In this document: piece by piece, positions 41,042-50,138 of the stretch
How the letters are laid out: each line of letters opens with the position of its first letter
Numbering within the stretch: the first letter of the stretch is position 1
NCBI RefSeq assembly: GCF_049445855.1
Contig: NZ_JBMSDV010000003.1
Coordinates: 248,001-312,000 of the forward strand
Length of the DNA: 64,000 bases
Direction: 5' to 3'
From: JAGOCV01 sp049445855
GTDB lineage: Bacteria; Pseudomonadota; Gammaproteobacteria; Burkholderiales; Burkholderiaceae_C
The notes under the pieces: model-generated
Databases searched by the model: none
Told to the model about the DNA's origin: nothing
Seen by the model: the letters and a program-made list of their open reading frames with translations, nothing else
Program-made: the position numbers and the translations under genes

Positions 41042-41593
41042 TCAGGACTGCGAGGCGTTGTAGAACTCGTCGGCTTTCTTCTCGGAGCGGACCTGCGCGA
41101 CCACGCGGCGGCAGTCGAGCAGGCGTGCCTCGAATTCCTCGTAGGTCTTGCAGCGCTCCAGCGTCGTGCACAGGTTGTCGGCCGTGGGGCCGAGCATGTC
41201 GTAGAGCAGCTTGCTGGCCTTCTGGATGGAACCCTTCAGGTCGCCGGCCGCAGATGCGGCGAGCGGTGCGGGCGCCGACTGGGCGGCCAGCGGGGCCGGG
41301 GAGGAGCTGCCGAAGCCCGAAGGTCGCGGGGTGGCTGGCGCCGGGGAAGGCGTGCCCGGTCCGAAGGGCGGGGCGACGACTTCCAGGAAGCCCGCCAGGA
41401 CGAGGTCGCCGAGGATGGCCGTGGACTCGTCCGGGTTGGGCAGCAGCCGCACGATGTCCTGCGCCGATTTTTCGCCGCTGGCCATGATCATGAGTGCCCG
41501 ACCTTTGGGAGTGATGGCGGGGTCGCGTGCCTTGAGGGCAGACGCACCGCGTTCGGTCTTGCGCAAGTAGGACTTGGGGCTGAACTCCGGCAT
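41042..41593 (-). CDS. uncharacterised two-domain protein with Ala/Pro-rich linker
   Basis: This 183-residue protein is read on the minus strand. Residues 1-70 (SPKSYLRKTERGASALKARDPAITPKGRALMIMASGEKSAQDIVRLL) look like a small winged-helix-type domain. A Pro/Ala/Ser linker covers about 75-118, and a C-terminal helical domain with two cysteines (LCTTLERCKTYEEFEARLLDCRRVV) ends the protein. The start is the ATG at 41593. The longer open frame opposite uvrA is a high-G+C artefact. No family is recognised; a cytoplasmic regulatory role is a guess. Confidence 0.7.
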   Translation of the reverse strand: MPEFSPKSYLRKTERGASALKARDPAITPKGRALMIMASGEKSAQDIVRLLPNPDESTAILGDLVLAGFLEVVAPPFGPGTPSPAPATPRPSGFGSSSPAPLAAQSAPAPLAASAAGDLKGSIQKASKLLYDMLGPTADNLCTTLERCKTYEEFEARLLDCRRVVAQVRSEKKADEFYNASQS

Positions 41594-41806
41594 GTGTTGT
41601 GTCCGTTCCTCTCCAACGGTCTGGGGTCCGGTTCGACTAGCGCAATGGTAATGCACAACCGTGACAAATGTCCCGTCGCGGCCGGGGAGGGCCCCTGATG
41701 TAAACCCGGGGTTGTAACGGATGGCGATGGCCCGGCGCAAGCCAGGGTCAGGATGCGTGCCTAGAATGTTCCGCCTCACCCCACAAAACCTCTCCCGCCG
41801 GACTTT

Positions 41807-44800
41807 ATGACCCAGGGCTTCATCCGCATCCGTGGCGCGCGCCAGCACAACCTCAAGAACCTGGATCTCGACATCCGCACCGGCGAGCTGACGGTGGTCA
41901 CCGGCCCCAGCGGGTCGGGCAAGTCCAGCCTCGTGTTCGACACGCTGTATGCCGAAGGCCAGCGGCGCTACGTGGAAACCTTCTCGGCCTACGCGCGCCA
42001 GTTCCTCGACCGCATGGACAAGCCGGCGGTGGACAAGGTGGACGGTGTGCCGCCGGCCATCGCCATCGACCAGACCAACCCCGTGCGGTCCTCGCGCTCC
42101 ACCGTGGGCACCATGACGGAGCTCAACGACCATCTGAAGCTGCTGTTCGCGCGCGCGGGCCAGTTGTTCGACCGCGACACCGCACAGCCCGTGCAGCACG
42201 ATTCCGCGGAGACCATCCACGCGAAGCTGCTGCAGCGCGCGGCGGCGGAGGGCGATCCGCGCCTGGTCTTCACCTTTCCGGTCGAACTGCCAGCCAACAC
42301 CACGGCACAGGAGGTCGAGCAATGGCTGTCGGCCAGCGGCTTCACGCGCGTGCAGGCCGAACGCGAAGTGGCCACACCCACCGGTCCGCGCAAGGTGCTG
42401 GACGTCGTGGCCGACCGCGTGCGCATGGGCAGCGCCGAGAAGGTGCGGGTCATCGAGGCGATTGAAACCGCATTGAAGCGTGGCAGCGGACGGCTGAACG
42501 TCTATCGCCTGCGCAGCGAGGACGAAGGCGGGCAGGACGAGATCTGGCGCTTCTCCACCGGCCTGCATTGCCCCGACAGCGACCTGCGCTACACCGACCC
42601 GATTCCCTCCATGTTCTCGTTCAACTCGGCCGTGGGCGCGTGCGAAGTGTGCCGGGGCTTCGGCCGCGTGATCGGCGTGGACTGGGGTCTCGTCATCCCG
42701 AACGACAAGCTCACGCTGCGCGCGGGCGCGATCAAGCCGATCCAGACGCCGGCCTGGTCCGAAAGCCAGGACGACCTGATGCGCCACGCCGAGGCCGCCG
42801 GCATCCCGCGCGACACGGCGTGGAACAAGCTCACCGACGCGCAACGTGCCTGGGTGCTCGACGGCACGCCCACCTACAAGGAGGGGCAGTGGAGCAAGCA
42901 GTGGTACGGCATCAAGCGCTTCTTCGCGTACCTGGAGAGCAAGGCGTACAAGATGCACATCCGCGTGCTGCTGTCCAAGTACCGCAGCTACACGCCCTGC
43001 GACACCTGCGGCGGCGCGCGCCTGAAGACCGAGAGCCTGCTCTGGCGCATCGGCAGCAAGCAGGCGGCGGACGCGGTGTTGTCCCCCGGGAAAAGGTTCA
43101 TGCCTCGCGGCGTGAAGTGGTCGCGTGAGCAACTCGAATCGCTGCCCGGCCTGTGCCTGCATGACCTGATGCTGCTGCCCATCGACAAGCTGCGTCACTT
43201 CTTCAGCCTCATGAGCCCGGCGGCGCCCGGGCACATGCAGGGCGGGGATGCGCAGGCATTGAAGCTGCTGCTCGAGGAGATCACCACGCGCGTCAGATAC
43301 CTGGGCGATGTGGGCATCGGCTACCTCACGCTGGACCGGCAGAGCCGCACGCTTTCGGGCGGCGAGGTGCAGCGCATCAACCTCACCACGGCGCTCGGAA
43401 CTTCGCTGGTGAACACCCTCTTCGTGCTGGACGAACCGAGCATCGGCCTGCATCCGCGTGACATGGAGCGCATCACGCAGGCCATGCACCGCCTGCGCGA
43501 CGCGGGCAACACACTGGTCGTGGTGGAGCACGACCCGGCCGTCATGCTGGCCGCCGATCGCGTGATCGACATGGGCCCCGGGCCCGGCGAGCGCGGCGGC
43601 AGCATCGTGTTCGATGGCGACACCGAAGCACTGCGCAACGCAGACACGCTGACCGGTGCGTACCTCGGCGGACGCAAGCACATCGGCCTGGGCCTCAAGC
43701 GCATGGTGACCGACAGCACACCGCGCCTTATCCTCGAAGGCGCGCGCGAGCACAACCTGCGCGATGTGTCGGTGGACTTTCCGTTGCAACGCCTCGTCTG
43801 CGTGACCGGCGTCTCGGGTTCGGGCAAATCGACGCTGATCCAGGACGTGCTGGCACCTGCATTGATGCGGCACTTCGGCCGCGCCACCGAATCGCCGGGT
43901 GCGCACGACCGCCTGCTGGGTGCCGACCACCTGAGCGACGTGGTGTTCGTGGACCAGTCGCCCATCGGCAAGACGGCGCGCTCCAACCCCGTGAGTTATG
44001 TCGGCGCGTGGGACGCCGTGCGCGAGATCTTCGCCAATGCGCCGCTCGCGAAGCAGCGCGGCTACACGGGCTCCAAGTTCAGCTTCAACAGTGGCGATGG
44101 CCGCTGCCCCACCTGCGGCGGATCGGGCTTCGAGCATGTCGAGATGCAGTTCCTGTCCGACGTGTACCTGCGTTGCCCCGATTGCGACGGCCGCCGCTAC
44201 AGGCCCGAAATCCTCGAAGTGCTGATCGAGCGCGGCAGCGATGCGACGGGTGGCCGCCGCGTGATGAACGTGGCCGACGTGCTGGAACTGACGGTGAGCG
44301 AAGCTGCTGCGCTTTTCGCCAGCGATCGTGACGTCATCCGCGCGCTGCAGCCCATCGTCGATGTCGGGCTCGAATACGTGAAGCTCGGGCAGCCCGTGCC
44401 CACGCTCTCGGGCGGCGAGGCGCAGCGCCTCAAGCTCGCGGGCTTCCTCGCCGAAGCTGCGCGCAGCGCCACCGCCAGCCGCCAGGCCACGGCGAAGAAG
44501 GGCATGCTGTTCCTCTTCGACGAGCCGACCACCGGCCTGCACTTCGACGACATCGCCAAGCTCATGCGCGCGCTGCGCAAGCTGCTGGAGGCGGGGCATT
44601 CGCTCGTCGTCATCGAGCACAACCTCGACGTGATCCGCGCGAGCGACTGGATCGTCGACCTCGGCCCGGACGGCGGCGAGGCCGGTGGTCTGGTGGTGGC
44701 CGAGGGCACGCCGGAAGACGTCCGCCTGAATGTCGATTCGCACACCGGCCGTGCGCTGCGCGACTATGAAGAGGTGATGGGTGAAGGCGCGCGCAAGGTC

Positions 44801-47551
44801 GGCGAGCGGCCGGCTGCGTACCGCGTTGCACCGAAGCGCAAGCAACCGGCGCAGGGTGCCGATGCGATCCAGATCGTCAACGCCAAGGAACACAACCTCA
44901 AGTCGCTGTCGGTGGACATCCCGCGGGGCAAGTTCAGCGTGATCACCGGTGTATCGGGCTCGGGCAAGTCCACGCTCGCGTTCGACATTCTGTTCAACGA
45001 GGGACAGCGCCGCTACCTCGAAAGCCTGAACGCCTATGCGCGCAGCATCGTGCAGCCGGCGGGCCGGCCCGAGGTGGACGCGGTCTACGGCATTCCGCCG
45101 ACGGTGGCCATCGAGCAGCGCCTCTCGCGCGGCGGCCGCAAGAGCACCGTGGGCACGACCACCGAGGTTTGGCACTTCCTGCGCCTGCTCTATGTGAAGC
45201 TGGGCGTGCAGCATTGCATCCACGATGGTGCGGCGGTACAGCCGCAGACGCCGGACAGCATCGCCGCGCAGCTGATGCGCAACTTCCGCAACCAGCACAT
45301 CGGCCTGATGAGCCCGCTGGTGATGAATCGGAAGGGCGTGTACACCGAACTCGCCGACTGGGCGCGACCGCGTGGCTACACGCACCTGCGCGTGGACGGC
45401 AACTTCCTTCCGACCACGGGTTTCCCGCGCATCGACCGCTTCAAGGAACACACGATCGAACTGCCGGTGGCGAGCCTGGACGTCACGCCGGAGAACGAAA
45501 GCCTGCTGCGCGAGAAGCTCACCGTGGCGCTGGAGCACGGCAAGGGCGTTGTGCACGTGTTGAGCAAGCTCACCGGCCTGCGCGCCGCGATGATCGCCGG
45601 CACGCCGACGGCAGACATCGGCGCCGTGCTGGCGCTGTCGGTCAAGCGTGCATGCCCGGTCTGCGCGACCTCGTATGCCGAACTCGACCCGCGCCTGTTC
45701 TCGTACAACAGCAAGCACGGCTGGTGCCCCGACTGCGTGGGCACGGGCGTCAAGCTGACGAAGGAACAACGCCGTGCGTTCGACGACACGCAGCGCGACG
45801 AGGACAACAAGGGCCGCGAACAGACCTTCGCCGAACCCGAAGTGGAAGACGTGGGTGACACGGTGTGCCCGACCTGCGAAGGCACGCGCCTGAATGCGAC
45901 CGCGCGCGCGGTTCGCTTCGGCGGCATGGCCATCACCGACATCGCGCGACTGTCGGTCAGCGGCGTGCGCGACTGGATCGATGCGCTGGTGAAAGACCAG
46001 CAGATGACGGTGCGCGAAGCCGACATTGCGCGCGACCTGATTCCCGAAATCCGTTCACGCCTCGAATTCCTCGAAGAAGTAGGGCTGGGCTATCTCACAC
46101 TCGACCGTGGCGCGCCCACGCTCTCCGGCGGCGAGGCGCAGCGCATCCGTCTCGCCGCGCAACTCGGCAGCAACCTCCAGGGCGTCTGCTACGTGCTCGA
46201 CGAGCCCACCATCGGCCTGCATGCGCGCGACAACCAGATCCTGCTCAACGCTCTCAAGACACTGAGCGGCAAGGGCAACACGCTGGTGGTGGTCGAGCAC
46301 GACGAAGACACCATCCGCCGCGCCGACAACATCATCGACATCGGACCGAGCGCGGGCAAGCGCGGTGGGCGACTCGTGGCGCAGGGCACCGCGGCCGAGG
46401 TCGCGGCGGCGGGTGAATCCGTCACCGGCCGCTACCTGCTGCAAGCGATCCGTCATCCCATCGGCCAGCGTCGCGAAATCACCAGCGACCTGCCGAAGCT
46501 GCAACTGCGTGGCGCGAACCTGCACAACCTGGGCGACGTGGATGTCGACGTCCCGCTGCAACGCCTGGTCGCGGTGACGGGGGTGTCCGGTTCGGGCAAG
46601 TCCACGCTCGCGCGCGACGTGCTGCTGCAGAACGTGCAGAGCATCGTGCAACTTCGCAGCACCAAGGCCGGCCGTGACGCGGACGCGGCAGGCAAGCGGC
46701 CCGCTTGGGCCGGGTGCAAATCGCTTGCGGGCTACGAAACCGTGGACCGCGTGCTCGAGGTGGACCAGACGCCGATCGGCAAGACACCGCGCTCTTGCCC
46801 CGCAACCTACATCGGTTTCTGGGACACCATCCGCAAGCTCTTCGCCGACACGCTCGAAGCCAAGGCGCGCGGTTACGGCCCGGGCCGCTTCTCGTTCAAC
46901 ACCGGCGAAGGCCGCTGCCCGAGCTGCGAAGGGCAGGGCGTGCGCACCATCGAGATGAGCTTCCTGCCCGACGTGAAGGTGCCGTGCGAAACCTGCCACG
47001 GCGCGCGCTTCAATCCCGAGACGCTGGCCGTGAGCTGGCGCGGCAAGAGCATCGGCGACGTGCTGCAGATGGAAGTGGACGAGGCGGTGGACTTCTTCGC
47101 CTCCATGCCCAACATCAGCCATCCGCTGCAGTTGCTGAAAGACGTGGGCCTGGGTTACCTCACGCTCGGCCAGCCGTCGCCGACGCTTTCGGGCGGCGAG
47201 GCGCAGCGCATCAAGCTCGTGACCGAACTGTCCAAGGTGCGCGATGACATCACGCGGCGCGGTCAGAAGGCGCCCCACACGCTGTATGTGCTGGACGAAC
47301 CCACGGTCGGCCTTCACATGGCCGACGTCGAGAAGCTCATCCATGTGCTGCACCGCCTCGTGAACGGCGGGCACAGCGTGGTGGTGATCGAGCACGACCT
47401 CGATGTGATCGCGGAGGCCGACTGGATCATCGACCTCGGCCCCGAGGGCGGCGCGGCGGGCGGGCGCGTCGTGGCAGCAGCCCCACCGGACGAAGTCGTG
47501 CGCAGGAAGACGCACACCGGCGTCGCGCTCGAACCCGTGCTCGCGCGCTGA
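41807..47551 (+). CDS. uvrA: double-length UvrA-like excinuclease subunit (tandem UvrA, four ATPase sites)
   Basis: This protein of 1914 residues is two UvrA-like halves in one chain. Walker A motifs lie at about residues 33 (GPSGSGKSS), 668, 1048 and 1592 (GVSGSGKST in the last three). Four LSGGE-AQR or -VQR signatures and the linked Walker B/DEP(S/T)xGLH motifs are present. Zinc-type CxxC pairs occur in both halves (CDTCGG, CPTCGG/CPDCDG, CPDCVG, CPTCEG, CPSCEG/CETCHG). The first half is close to a full UvrA and the second is more compact between its ATPase sites. Usual UvrA is about 940-960 residues and works as a dimer, so a covalent dimer is likely. No LexA-type box was found upstream. 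Whether a standard uvrA also exists cannot be seen. Confidence 0.9.
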   Translation: MTQGFIRIRGARQHNLKNLDLDIRTGELTVVTGPSGSGKSSLVFDTLYAEGQRRYVETFSAYARQFLDRMDKPAVDKVDGVPPAIAIDQTNPVRSSRSTVGTMTELNDHLKLLFARAGQLFDRDTAQPVQHDSAETIHAKLLQRAAAEGDPRLVFTFPVELPANTTAQEVEQWLSASGFTRVQAEREVATPTGPRKVLDVVADRVRMGSAEKVRVIEAIETALKRGSGRLNVYRLRSEDEGGQDEIWRFSTGLHCPDSDLRYTDPIPSMFSFNSAVGACEVCRGFGRVIGVDWGLVIPNDKLTLRAGAIKPIQTPAWSESQDDLMRHAEAAGIPRDTAWNKLTDAQRAWVLDGTPTYKEGQWSKQWYGIKRFFAYLESKAYKMHIRVLLSKYRSYTPCDTCGGARLKTESLLWRIGSKQAADAVLSPGKRFMPRGVKWSREQLESLPGLCLHDLMLLPIDKLRHFFSLMSPAAPGHMQGGDAQALKLLLEEITTRVRYLGDVGIGYLTLDRQSRTLSGGEVQRINLTTALGTSLVNTLFVLDEPSIGLHPRDMERITQAMHRLRDAGNTLVVVEHDPAVMLAADRVIDMGPGPGERGGSIVFDGDTEALRNADTLTGAYLGGRKHIGLGLKRMVTDSTPRLILEGAREHNLRDVSVDFPLQRLVCVTGVSGSGKSTLIQDVLAPALMRHFGRATESPGAHDRLLGADHLSDVVFVDQSPIGKTARSNPVSYVGAWDAVREIFANAPLAKQRGYTGSKFSFNSGDGRCPTCGGSGFEHVEMQFLSDVYLRCPDCDGRRYRPEILEVLIERGSDATGGRRVMNVADVLELTVSEAAALFASDRDVIRALQPIVDVGLEYVKLGQPVPTLSGGEAQRLKLAGFLAEAARSATASRQATAKKGMLFLFDEPTTGLHFDDIAKLMRALRKLLEAGHSLVVIEHNLDVIRASDWIVDLGPDGGEAGGLVVAEGTPEDVRLNVDSHTGRALRDYEEVMGEGARKVGERPAAYRVAPKRKQPAQGADAIQIVNAKEHNLKSLSVDIPRGKFSVITGVSGSGKSTLAFDILFNEGQRRYLESLNAYARSIVQPAGRPEVDAVYGIPPTVAIEQRLSRGGRKSTVGTTTEVWHFLRLLYVKLGVQHCIHDGAAVQPQTPDSIAAQLMRNFRNQHIGLMSPLVMNRKGVYTELADWARPRGYTHLRVDGNFLPTTGFPRIDRFKEHTIELPVASLDVTPENESLLREKLTVALEHGKGVVHVLSKLTGLRAAMIAGTPTADIGAVLALSVKRACPVCATSYAELDPRLFSYNSKHGWCPDCVGTGVKLTKEQRRAFDDTQRDEDNKGREQTFAEPEVEDVGDTVCPTCEGTRLNATARAVRFGGMAITDIARLSVSGVRDWIDALVKDQQMTVREADIARDLIPEIRSRLEFLEEVGLGYLTLDRGAPTLSGGEAQRIRLAAQLGSNLQGVCYVLDEPTIGLHARDNQILLNALKTLSGKGNTLVVVEHDEDTIRRADNIIDIGPSAGKRGGRLVAQGTAAEVAAAGESVTGRYLLQAIRHPIGQRREITSDLPKLQLRGANLHNLGDVDVDVPLQRLVAVTGVSGSGKSTLARDVLLQNVQSIVQLRSTKAGRDADAAGKRPAWAGCKSLAGYETVDRVLEVDQTPIGKTPRSCPATYIGFWDTIRKLFADTLEAKARGYGPGRFSFNTGEGRCPSCEGQGVRTIEMSFLPDVKVPCETCHGARFNPETLAVSWRGKSIGDVLQMEVDEAVDFFASMPNISHPLQLLKDVGLGYLTLGQPSPTLSGGEAQRIKLVTELSKVRDDITRRGQKAPHTLYVLDEPTVGLHMADVEKLIHVLHRLVNGGHSVVVIEHDLDVIAEADWIIDLGPEGGAAGGRVVAAAPPDEVVRRKTHTGVALEPVLAR

Positions 47552-47577
47552 CGCGAAGAACACGCCAGGCCACCCGG

Positions 47578-47955
47578 ATGAACAGCCAGCCGCACGATCC
47601 CGCAACGCAGGACGCCGGGACTGGCTGGCAGATCGTGCACGTGCACCCGGACGCGCCGCCCAAGCCGGTGTTCGGCGCGCCCTGCAACGGTTGCGGCCTG
47701 TGCTGCCTGTCCGAGCCATGTCCGGTCGGCATCGTCGTGTCGCGTCGCCGGCGGGGTGCGTGTGACGCGCTGCGCTGGCGCGAGGCGGAATCGCGTTACG
47801 TCTGCGGCATGGTGGCCGACCCGGCCGATGTGCTGGGCGCGCACTGGCGATGGGCCGCTCCGCTGATCCGCCGCATGGCGAGGCGCTGGATTGCTGCGGG
47901 CAGCGGTTGCGACGCGCATCTGGAGTCCGGACGTTATCCTTCGCCCGAGGAGTGA
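47578..47955 (+). CDS. small cysteine-cluster protein
   Basis: This 125-residue protein has a compact motif CNGCGLCCLSEPCPVG at about residues 36-51 and further cysteines at CDALRW, VCGM and GCDAH, a likely metal or Fe-S site. The pattern is like YkgJ-type zinc/iron-cluster proteins, but the family match is not certain. It starts 26 bp after the long UvrA gene and lies 4 bp before the next gene. A link to DNA repair is not implied by the sequence. Confidence 0.75.
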   Translation: MNSQPHDPATQDAGTGWQIVHVHPDAPPKPVFGAPCNGCGLCCLSEPCPVGIVVSRRRRGACDALRWREAESRYVCGMVADPADVLGAHWRWAAPLIRRMARRWIAAGSGCDAHLESGRYPSPEE

Positions 47956-47959
47956 ACCC

Positions 47960-48970
47960 ATGTACAGCGAAGACGATCTCGCGGCAGCCGTGGACGCCGG
48001 TGTGCTTCCGGCGGAAACCGCCAATGCGTTCCGCAATTTCGTGGCCGGGCGGCAGAACGCGCCCGGTGTGGATGAAGAGCATTTCCGACTCGTCACGGGC
48101 TTCAACGACATCTTCGTGGTGATTGCCTGCACGCTGCTGCTGTCGGCGGTGGGCTGGATCGGCAGCACGGCCGGCCTGTGGGCCGGTTTGCTCGGTGTTG
48201 CGGGCACGGCCTGGGGCCTGGCCGAATTCTTCGTGCGCAAACGCCGGATGGCACTGCCGGCCATCCTGCTGCTGCTCGTGTTCGTCGGCGCGGTCTGCGG
48301 CGTGGTGCTGTCGCTGTTGCCGTCCGCTGCGGGTCCGGGCATCGGAGGCTGGCGGATCGCGTTTGCGGGCGCGGTGTCGGCGATCGCCGCCTGGCTCCAC
48401 TGGCGGCGCTTCCAGGTGCCGATCACCGTCGCGGCGGGCGCGGCAGCCGCCGTGGGCTGCGCGCTCGGGCTGTTGATCGCAATGGTTCCGGCCGCGCGGC
48501 AATGGGCCACGCTGTTCTCGCTGGTGGCCGGCATTGCGGTATTCGCGCTCGCGCTGCGCTGGGACGCGGCGGACACGCGCCGCGAAACGCGCAAGTCCGA
48601 TGTCGCCTTCTGGCTGCACCTGCTGGCCGCGCCGCTGCTGGTGCACCCGGCGTTTGCCGTGCTCGGCCTGCTCGATGGCGACATGGGCATCGCGCAGGCG
48701 TTTGCGGTGCTGCTGCTGTACGTGGCCATCGCCGCCGTGTCGCTGTCCATCGACCGGCGCGCGCTGATGGCGTCGGCCCTGGCGTACGTGCTGTACGCCT
48801 TCAATGCGCTGCTCGAGCAATACGGCGTGGTCAGCCTGGGTTTTGCGCTCACGGCACTCGTGATCGGATCGGCCCTGCTGCTGCTGTCGGCGTTCTGGCA
48901 CCCGAGCCGCGCCTGGGTGCTGGGCTTCCTGCCGCCGCAGGTGCGGGAGAGGCTGGCGCCGCTCAAGTGA
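47960..48970 (+). CDS. multi-spanning membrane protein of unknown function
   Basis: This 336-residue protein begins with a short soluble region (MYSEDDLAAAVDAGVLPAETANAFRNFVAG) and continues with about nine hydrophobic segments, ending in a short basic tail. The soluble start resembles that of DUF2157-type membrane proteins, but the identity is uncertain. The ATG at 47960 follows GAGGAGTGA and is preferred over a long upstream extension. No catalytic motif is seen. Confidence 0.75.
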   Translation: MYSEDDLAAAVDAGVLPAETANAFRNFVAGRQNAPGVDEEHFRLVTGFNDIFVVIACTLLLSAVGWIGSTAGLWAGLLGVAGTAWGLAEFFVRKRRMALPAILLLLVFVGAVCGVVLSLLPSAAGPGIGGWRIAFAGAVSAIAAWLHWRRFQVPITVAAGAAAAVGCALGLLIAMVPAARQWATLFSLVAGIAVFALALRWDAADTRRETRKSDVAFWLHLLAAPLLVHPAFAVLGLLDGDMGIAQAFAVLLLYVAIAAVSLSIDRRALMASALAYVLYAFNALLEQYGVVSLGFALTALVIGSALLLLSAFWHPSRAWVLGFLPPQVRERLAPLK

Positions 48971-49070
48971 AGGGCGTGCTGCCGCGCAGGTGACAGCACC
49001 CCCGGGAAGTCCCGATGCCGCATGGCCTGCCTGCGGGCTTCAATGGCTCTTCAACCAAGAGGAGACATCC

Positions 49071-50039
49071 ATGCAACGCAGGCAGCTTCTGCAGATGGCC
49101 GGCGCCGCGCTGGCTGCACCGGCCATCGGCGCACGCGCGCAGTCCGGCGCGTTCCCGAACAAGCCCATCCGCCTCGTCATTGCCTTCCCCGCAGGCGGGC
49201 CGACCGACATCACGATGCGATCGCTCGCGGACAACGCGGCCAGGGTGCTGGGCCAGCCGGTGATCGTGGAGAACAAGCCCGGTGCGGGCGGCACGCTGCC
49301 CGCGCAGCAGTTGCAGACAGCGGCGCCCGACGGCTACACCGTCGCACAGATCCCGCTCGGCGTGTTCCGCCTGCCGTACACCACCAAGATCAGCTGGGAC
49401 CCGGTGAAGGACATCCACTACGTGATCAACGTCACCGGCTATGCCTTCGGCATCGTCGTGCCCGCGGATGGCCCGATCAAGAACTGGAACGACTTCGTCG
49501 CCTATGCCAGGGCCAACCCCGGCAAGCTGAGCTACGGCTCCACCGGCGCGCTGACCAGCCCGCACCTGACAACCGAGCTCATCGCGCAGAAGCTGGGCGT
49601 GCAGCTCAACCACGTGCCCTACAAGGGCAGCGCGGACCTGATGCAGGCGATCGTGGGCGGGCACATCATGGCGGCGGCCGATTCGACCGGCTTCGCGCCG
49701 CAGGTGGAAGCCGGCAAGCTGCGCGTGCTCAACACCTGGGGCGAGAAGCGCCTGGCCAAGTTCCCCGATGCGCCGACGCTCAATGAGCTCGGCCTGGACA
49801 TCGTGCAGAACTCGCCCTTCGGCATCGGCGCGCCGCGCGACACGCCGCCGGACGTCGCGCGCAAGCTGCACGACGCCTTCAAGAAAGCGATGGAAGACCC
49901 CGCCTACCTGCAGGCGCTGGCGCGCTACGACATGCTGCCCAACTACATGGACTCCGCGCAGTACCTGAAATTCGCACAGGACACCTTCGTGCGCGAGAAG
50001 GCGCTCGTCGAGAAGCTGGGCCTGGCCAAGCCGGGCTGA
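49071..50039 (+). CDS. Bug-family (tripartite tricarboxylate transporter type) solute-binding protein
   Basis: This is a periplasmic receptor of 322 residues. The N-terminus MQRRQLLQMAGAALAAPAIGARAQ has a twin-arginine-like motif (RRQLL) and a typical cleavage site. Family features follow: NKPIRLVIAFPAGGPTDITMRSLADNAARVL, VENKPGAGGTLPAQQLQTAAPDGYT, and HVPYKGSADLMQAIVGGHIM. GGAGACA lies 4 bp before the ATG. No permease or enzyme partner is adjacent, so the ligand cannot be guessed. Confidence 0.92.
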   Translation: MQRRQLLQMAGAALAAPAIGARAQSGAFPNKPIRLVIAFPAGGPTDITMRSLADNAARVLGQPVIVENKPGAGGTLPAQQLQTAAPDGYTVAQIPLGVFRLPYTTKISWDPVKDIHYVINVTGYAFGIVVPADGPIKNWNDFVAYARANPGKLSYGSTGALTSPHLTTELIAQKLGVQLNHVPYKGSADLMQAIVGGHIMAAADSTGFAPQVEAGKLRVLNTWGEKRLAKFPDAPTLNELGLDIVQNSPFGIGAPRDTPPDVARKLHDAFKKAMEDPAYLQALARYDMLPNYMDSAQYLKFAQDTFVREKALVEKLGLAKPG

Positions 50040-50138
50040 CCCCACCCTGCATACGCCATCCTGGTGATTTGACGCTGGTCAAGGGATGGCGCTACCCTCG
50101 GGGCTCCCGCTCGCCGAGCGGAAGGGGGTTTCCAGAAC

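Noticed and set aside
41594..41806. SOS (LexA) box upstream of the long UvrA gene
   Set aside because: No CTGT-N8-ACAG-type sequence was found in the 213-bp gap; control may be constitutive or different.
41594..45769. A very long open frame on the minus strand opposite uvrA, continuous with the 183-residue gene
   Set aside because: High G+C DNA gives long antisense frames. The uvrA sequence on the plus strand is strongly conserved and the minus frame has no recognisable domain; only its last 183 residues, from 41593, lie outside uvrA and look real.
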